A stretch of DNA of 64,000 nucleotides, taken from assembly GCA_026418695.1 (NCBI GenBank), contig JAOAAU010000040.1:1-64000 (forward strand), in the 5' to 3' direction. Under the pieces are notes generated by a model. It did no database searches and was not told the origin of the DNA. It worked only from the letters and a program-made list of their open reading frames with translations. Positions 58,949 through 64,000 of this stretch are shown here, piece after piece; position 1 is the first letter of the stretch, and each line of letters starts with the position of its first letter. A program made the translations under genes and the position numbers. This DNA comes from Clostridia bacterium (lineage in GTDB: Bacteria; Bacillota; Clostridia; Acetivibrionales; JAFADI01).

Positions 58949-60370
58949 TCAAATCTTTGTGTCAAAAGCCTTCTTCATCCTCTTTATCCCTTCGTCAATC
59001 ATTTCTTCACTTAGGTTCCCGTACCCAAGAATAAAGCTGTTCAGGTTGTCCCCTTGATTCATAGCATGTACTTCAACAGGAAACATTCTCACTCCTGATT
59101 TTTTGAGACGATTGATCTGATCCCGTGTGATTTCGAATTTGAACTTCACTACTACATGTAGTCCCGTAGATGCCCCCAAAACCTTGAATTGATTCTTGAA
59201 GCAAGCCTCTAGTGCATGAATCAGCTTTTTTTGGCGCCTATAATATACCTTTTTCATTTTAGCAACATGTCTCTCCAGGAAGCCGCCCTCAATAAACGCG
59301 GATAACGTCCGTTGCTCCAAAATAGGTGTTTGAAAGTCGGAATGTCGTTTCAGCTTGCGACAGCGATTTACCAGGTGCTCGGGCAATACCATATATCCGA
59401 CCCGAAGCGCCGGAAACATGATTTTGCTGAATGTGCCTATATAAATCACCCGATCCGGGTCAAGGCTCTGAAGTGAACTGACCGGAGGTCCTTCATAACG
59501 GAATTCACTGTCATAATCATCCTCAACGATCATCGCACCTGTTTTTCTGGCATACCGGATCAGTTCTATCCTTCTTTGTATGGGAAGAATCCCCCCCAGA
59601 GGAAACTGATGGGATGGAGTCAGATAAACCATTTTAGGATGGGTTTCCTCCGGCAAAAGTTCTGTTTTCATGCCTTGTTCATCTACTGGAATTGGAATCA
59701 GCTCCGCTCCGCAGGAGGACAATATCCGCTGGAGGTCATAATTGGATGGATCTTCAAGGATTACTGAAGCCCCGGGAGTTGTCAGAAGTTTTGCCGTCAA
59801 TTGGAGTGCCTGGACTGCTCCGGTTGTGATAATGATATTCTCCGGGTTGCAGTTGACTCCCCGTATTTTAAAAAGGTATTGAGCAATCACAGATCTTAAT
59901 TTGAGGCATCCGGCAGGGTCGCCATAGCTTAATTCGGAACTGGGCATCTCCGTACATACCTGATGATACAAGCCGGACCATTTTTTCATCGGAAACATAT
60001 CCAACGCAGGAAGACCTGAACGGAAATTAATGATATCCTCCGTTTCATTACCCGTGGTCTTTTTATTGTCCTCCTTCTCTGCCTTTATTTCAGTATACCC
60101 ATTGAAGCATGCATTTTGCCCTACATACATCCCTGATCCTTGCTGGCCAAGAATATATCCTTCCGCCGCAAGCATTTCGTAGGATTCCAGAACCACATTT
60201 CTCGAAATCTGAAGAGAGGAGGCAAGTCCCCGTGAGGAAGGAAGCTTATATCCGGCCTGGAGCTCCCCTTTTAATATTTTCAAACGGATATCCTCATAAA
60301 GCTGTCGGATGATCGGTATCTTCGACTGCTTATCCACACGTAGCCAGGTCATTTTATACTCCACCTCCAA
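58949..60370 (-). CDS. MocR family regulator (GntR wHTH plus aminotransferase)
   Basis: PSSRGLASSLQISRNVVLESYEML...; VYLTPSHQFPLGGILP, VEDDYDSEFRYEG. Confidence 0.94.
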   Translation of the reverse strand: MEVEYKMTWLRVDKQSKIPIIRQLYEDIRLKILKGELQAGYKLPSSRGLASSLQISRNVVLESYEMLAAEGYILGQQGSGMYVGQNACFNGYTEIKAEKEDNKKTTGNETEDIINFRSGLPALDMFPMKKWSGLYHQVCTEMPSSELSYGDPAGCLKLRSVIAQYLFKIRGVNCNPENIIITTGAVQALQLTAKLLTTPGASVILEDPSNYDLQRILSSCGAELIPIPVDEQGMKTELLPEETHPKMVYLTPSHQFPLGGILPIQRRIELIRYARKTGAMIVEDDYDSEFRYEGPPVSSLQSLDPDRVIYIGTFSKIMFPALRVGYMVLPEHLVNRCRKLKRHSDFQTPILEQRTLSAFIEGGFLERHVAKMKKVYYRRQKKLIHALEACFKNQFKVLGASTGLHVVVKFKFEITRDQINRLKKSGVRMFPVEVHAMNQGDNLNSFILGYGNLSEEMIDEGIKRMKKAFDTKI

Positions 60371-60375
60371 CTGGT

Positions 60376-60416
60376 ACCACTAAAATTGCATCTGAGTGGT
60401 TCTTCAACCGACCACT
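60376..60416. promoter_or_regulatory. Candidate MocR operator with three AGTGGT half-sites
   Basis: accact 60376-60381, agtggt 60395-60400, accact 60411-60416 in divergent intergenic region. Confidence 0.5.
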
Positions 60417-60513
60417 TTTCCTTGTTAAATTATATAATATAGCGGTGAATTTTTCCATAGGCATAAAGAATCCTGTAAACATCCATCGAATCATCATTTG
60501 CGAAAGGAGAATC

Positions 60514-61440
60514 ATGATGAACAAAACCTATTCCGCTTACATAGAATTGACCATCGGCACCATTCTTGCAGGCAGCTCCGTGGTTGTCGGCAAAATTATC
60601 ACAACCAGCCTTCCGGTTTCTCTTTCCCAGTGCATCTGCCTTGTCGCTGCACTGGCCGTACTGCTTCCTGTCTGTTGTATCTCCGGAGGCGGCTTCCCCA
60701 GAGTTCAAAGGAAGGATATTCCCTTTATATTTCTGCAGGCACTATTCGGGATGTTTCTTTTCCGTGTTTTGATGCTTGAGGGCTTAAAGCATGCATCGGC
60801 TGTAGACAGTGGAATCATCACAAGCTCAACTCCCGCGGTAGTCTCTATTCTAGCGTTTATTTTTCTGAAGGAAAGCCTTACTTCGCATAAAATATTCGGA
60901 ATCCTCTGTACTGTATCCGGCATAGCAGTCATCAATCTGATGAATATCAGCAATTCCTCCGGCGTACCTTCCAGTTCCTTTTGGGGAATCCTTCTGGTTT
61001 TATGTGCAGTGGTTTGTGAAGCACTTCTGACAATATTCAGGAAAGTCTCTCCCAATGAAGTCCCACCTATTGTCGGAACCTTTTACGTTACACTTTTCAC
61101 ATTCCTGCTGTTTGTTCCCAACGCAGCTCTTGAAGCCAGCAAGCTTGATTTTTCCCTGATTACTTTCCCACAGTGGATGATCCTCCTGTATTACGGTATC
61201 GTCGTCACAGCTCTGGCTTATATCTTATGGTTCCGTGGAATTTCGATAGTACCGGCTTCGACTGCAGCCGCTTATACAGGATTTATTCCCATCAGTACAT
61301 TGATCCTTTCGGTGGTCATCTTACAGGAAAGAATTACATTACTTCACATTCTTGGGATTGCTCTTGCTTTATTTGGAATTGTGCTGATTTCTGTGTTTGA
61401 GAAGCCTGGTAAAACCGGCATCGCAATGGATAATGCATAG
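60514..61440 (+). CDS. EamA/DMT family transporter
   Basis: About 10 TMs; two EamA-like halves; ATG at 60514 preceded by aaaggagaatc. Confidence 0.92.
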   Translation: MMNKTYSAYIELTIGTILAGSSVVVGKIITTSLPVSLSQCICLVAALAVLLPVCCISGGGFPRVQRKDIPFIFLQALFGMFLFRVLMLEGLKHASAVDSGIITSSTPAVVSILAFIFLKESLTSHKIFGILCTVSGIAVINLMNISNSSGVPSSSFWGILLVLCAVVCEALLTIFRKVSPNEVPPIVGTFYVTLFTFLLFVPNAALEASKLDFSLITFPQWMILLYYGIVVTALAYILWFRGISIVPASTAAAYTGFIPISTLILSVVILQERITLLHILGIALALFGIVLISVFEKPGKTGIAMDNA

Positions 61441-61482
61441 ATGCTTCTTTATCCTCCTGCCGACCGAAAATGCATGCAAAAA

Positions 61483-61520
61483 AACCCGGGATAGAATGAT
61501 TCTCTCTTCTATTCCGGGTT
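61483..61520. terminator. Bidirectional terminator
   Basis: aacccgggatagaa...ttctattccgggtt. Confidence 0.75.
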
Positions 61521-61562
61521 AATCATTTATGCTTCTATGTACTTCATCCTGCTGTTTGAAGA

Positions 61563-62072
61563 TCATACCTCCGCAAAGATGATATTCCTGTCCCTTTTCG
61601 ATCGGTTAATGTCGATAATCCTTTGATTCTCCGATCCTCTGAACTTCAGCATCAGGTTTCTTTTTGTCATCTCAAAGCGGCCATCCACCAAAACATCGGT
61701 ATGACTAAGCAGTTCCGCCCATGCAGGATTGGTTTGCGCATGCTCACAGATCTTTTCGTAGGTATAACCTGTGTAAGTCATTACATTTAAGCCGGCCTTT
61801 TTTACGTGTGATGCTAATACGGCAAAGCTTTGTGCCTGCTCAAAGGGTTCACCGCCGCTAAGGGTTACCCCGTCCAGCAAAGGGTTCTTTTTGATTTCTT
61901 CCAAAATGTTTCCTACGGATGTCACCGTTCCGCCTTCAAAGGAATGAGTTCCCGGGTTGTGGCAGCCTGGGCATTTGTGCTTGCATCCTTGTGCAAATAC
62001 TACGTAGCGGATTCCTGGACCGTCAACAATGGATTCTTTTACGGTCCCGGCAATTCTTAAAGGTGTCTTCAT
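61563..62072 (-). CDS. nrdG: Anaerobic ribonucleotide reductase activating protein
   Basis: FAQGCKHKCPGCHNPGTHSFEGG radical-SAM motif; adjacent to nrdD. Confidence 0.95.
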   Translation of the reverse strand: MKTPLRIAGTVKESIVDGPGIRYVVFAQGCKHKCPGCHNPGTHSFEGGTVTSVGNILEEIKKNPLLDGVTLSGGEPFEQAQSFAVLASHVKKAGLNVMTYTGYTYEKICEHAQTNPAWAELLSHTDVLVDGRFEMTKRNLMLKFRGSENQRIIDINRSKRDRNIIFAEV

Positions 62073-62155
62073 CTGTTATTCCTCCTGTTAAAACTGGTAA
62101 ATAATCAGATTTTTTCTGCATAGACCGAACGTTCAATAAGCTTTTCAGTTCGATT

Positions 62156-64000
62156 CTACAAGTGTTTTACTCGATCTTTTTCTTCTGCTCGTTTTGCATC
62201 ATTAAAGCGTTCCAGGGTTCCTACCAAATAACCGGTAATTCTTCTGATCCTCTCGAACCGGATATCCCCTTCTTTTCTTCCGCAGGCTGGGCAGGTTTCG
62301 CCGATCACTCCGGTAAAGCCGCATACAGGATCCCGATCCACAGGGTGGTTGATGGAGCCATATCCGATTCCCGCTTCCTTCATCGCTCTGACAACCTTCT
62401 CAAAGGCACCGAGATTTTGGGCCGGATCGCCATCCAATTCCACATAAGTGATATGACCGGCATTGGTAAGTTCATGGTAAGGCGCTTCAATTTTTATTTT
62501 AGTAAAAGCATTGGTTTCGTGGTAAACAGGTACGTGGAAGCTGTTAGTGTAATATTCCCTGTCGGTCACCCCTTCGACGTTTCCGAAAATCTTTCGGTCG
62601 TACTTGACGAATCGTCCGGAAGTACCTTCAGCAGGAGTCGCAATCAGTGTAAAGTTCAACTTGAACTTTTGACTTGCTTCATCCATTCTCTTCCTCATAT
62701 AGCCGATGATCTCAAGACCCAGGTTCTGTGCCTCCTCGGATTCACCATGGTGCTTGCCGGTCAAAGCCTTGAGACATTCTGCAAGGCCGATGAAGCCCAT
62801 GGTGAGGGTACCATGCTTCAGCACTTCCCGAATCTCATCATCCCAGCCCAGTTTGTCAGAATCGATCCAAATTCCCTGTCCCATGAGGAACGGAAAATTC
62901 TTTACTTTCTTTCTTGCCTGGATCTCAAAACGTTCCAACAACTGATTGATCACCAGATCGATCTTTTTATCCAGTTCTTCAAAGAAGATGGTGATATTCT
63001 TGTTGCTTCTTAATGCAATCCTGGGCAGGTTCACTGTAGTAAAGCTCAAGTTGCCTCTGCCGTAAATGGTTTCCCTGGAAGGATCATATACATTTCCGAT
63101 GACTCTGGTTCTGCATCCCATATAGGCGATCTCAGTCTCCGGTCTTCCAGGTCTGTAATATTTTAAATTGAAGGGTGCATCCATAAATGCAAAATTGGGG
63201 AAAAGCCTTTTTGCACTGACTCTGCAGGCCAGTTTGAACAAATCATAGTTTGGATCCCCTGGGTTATAGTTCACATCTTCCTTCACTCTGAAGATATGAA
63301 TCGGGAATATCGGTGTCTCACCATTTCCGAGACCTGCTTCTGTAGCCAGCAGCAGGTTTTTTATAACCATTCTTCCTTCCGCAGAGGTGTCCAAGCCATA
63401 GTTGATGGAGCTGAATGGGATCTGCGCTCCGGCTCTGCTGTGCATGGTATTCAGATTATGTACAAAGGCTTCCATCGCCTGGTATGTGCTTCTGTCTGTT
63501 TCCTGTTCAGCCTTGTCACTTGCAAATTTTTGAATCCTTGACACGATGTCCCGATCTTTAATTATAGAAACCATCGTTTCGGATTCAACTTCCAAATATT
63601 TTTCGTTATTCCCCAAGGTCGGCAGCAGTTTGTGGTCGTCTGCAATCTTCTTGAATGCTTCCTTCACCTTTTCTACCAACTCTTCTTGCCCAATAAGAAG
63701 TTCCATCGCTTTTAAGAAGTTCTGCCTATATAGCTTGATAAAAGTCTTTGCAACCCCTGGCGCCATGCCATAGTCAAAATTGGGAATGCTCTGGCCGCCA
63801 TGCTGATCGTTCTGGTTGGATTGAATCGCAATACAGGCTAGGGCAGAATAGCTGTGAATGTCATTGGGTTCTCTCAAATGCCCATGACCGGTACTGAAGC
63901 CGCCTTTGAAAAGCGTAGAAATATCGATCTGGCAGCAGGTCGTTGTCAATGTCAGGAAGTCCATATCATGGATGTGAATATCGCCTTCTTTATGGGCTTT
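62156..64000 (-). CDS. nrdD: Anaerobic ribonucleoside-triphosphate reductase (partial, N-terminus beyond window)
   Basis: Reading frame stays open to 64000 (KAHKEGDIHIHDMDFL); CGFTGVIGETCPACGRKEG and RITGYLVGTL C-terminus. Confidence 0.95.
   Translation of the reverse strand, partial: KAHKEGDIHIHDMDFLTLTTTCCQIDISTLFKGGFSTGHGHLREPNDIHSYSALACIAIQSNQNDQHGGQSIPNFDYGMAPGVAKTFIKLYRQNFLKAMELLIGQEELVEKVKEAFKKIADDHKLLPTLGNNEKYLEVESETMVSIIKDRDIVSRIQKFASDKAEQETDRSTYQAMEAFVHNLNTMHSRAGAQIPFSSINYGLDTSAEGRMVIKNLLLATEAGLGNGETPIFPIHIFRVKEDVNYNPGDPNYDLFKLACRVSAKRLFPNFAFMDAPFNLKYYRPGRPETEIAYMGCRTRVIGNVYDPSRETIYGRGNLSFTTVNLPRIALRSNKNITIFFEELDKKIDLVINQLLERFEIQARKKVKNFPFLMGQGIWIDSDKLGWDDEIREVLKHGTLTMGFIGLAECLKALTGKHHGESEEAQNLGLEIIGYMRKRMDEASQKFKLNFTLIATPAEGTSGRFVKYDRKIFGNVEGVTDREYYTNSFHVPVYHETNAFTKIKIEAPYHELTNAGHITYVELDGDPAQNLGAFEKVVRAMKEAGIGYGSINHPVDRDPVCGFTGVIGETCPACGRKEGDIRFERIRRITGYLVGTLERFNDAKRAEEKDRVKHL

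Noticed and set aside
62162-63013. 283-aa plus-strand ORF antisense to nrdD
   Set aside because: Fully inside nrdD on the opposite strand; long antisense ORFs arise from codon bias in conserved genes.
1-64000. CRISPR array, prophage, integron or large mobile island
   Set aside because: No regularly spaced direct repeats, cas genes, integrase, transposase or phage structural genes seen; only short REP-like or IS-end-like fragments and one Gam-like gene.

Overview
This 64 kb window looks like ordinary chromosome of a spore-forming anaerobic Clostridia-like Firmicute, judging from splB, nrdD/nrdG, a sigma-54 activator, folT and corA riboswitches, and an agr locus. It carries about 50 protein genes on both strands. 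I saw no rRNA, tRNA, CRISPR array, intact transposase or prophage. Strongest signals beyond routine annotation: (1) an agr-type quorum-sensing locus with an unlisted 47-aa AgrD-like pro-peptide (56500-56643, minus), an unfamiliar Cys-containing 95-aa protein between agrB and agrD, and a cheY-cheB pair directly upstream that overlaps agrB by 122 nt; (2) an M-box Mg2+ riboswitch before corA, followed by a 37-codon ORF starting MDSDPEN, resembling Mg2+-sensing leader peptides; (3) a THF riboswitch before a FolT-like gene with a readable SD-sequestering switch; (4) a near-consensus sigma-54 promoter before a tryptophanase-family gene that sits next to a PAS/sigma-54 activator; (5) paired TetR operators, several perfect palindromes, a 29-bp REP-like inverted repeat and a 42-bp-period repeat protein. 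All calls come from reading sequence and translations by eye. No searches or folding were run.
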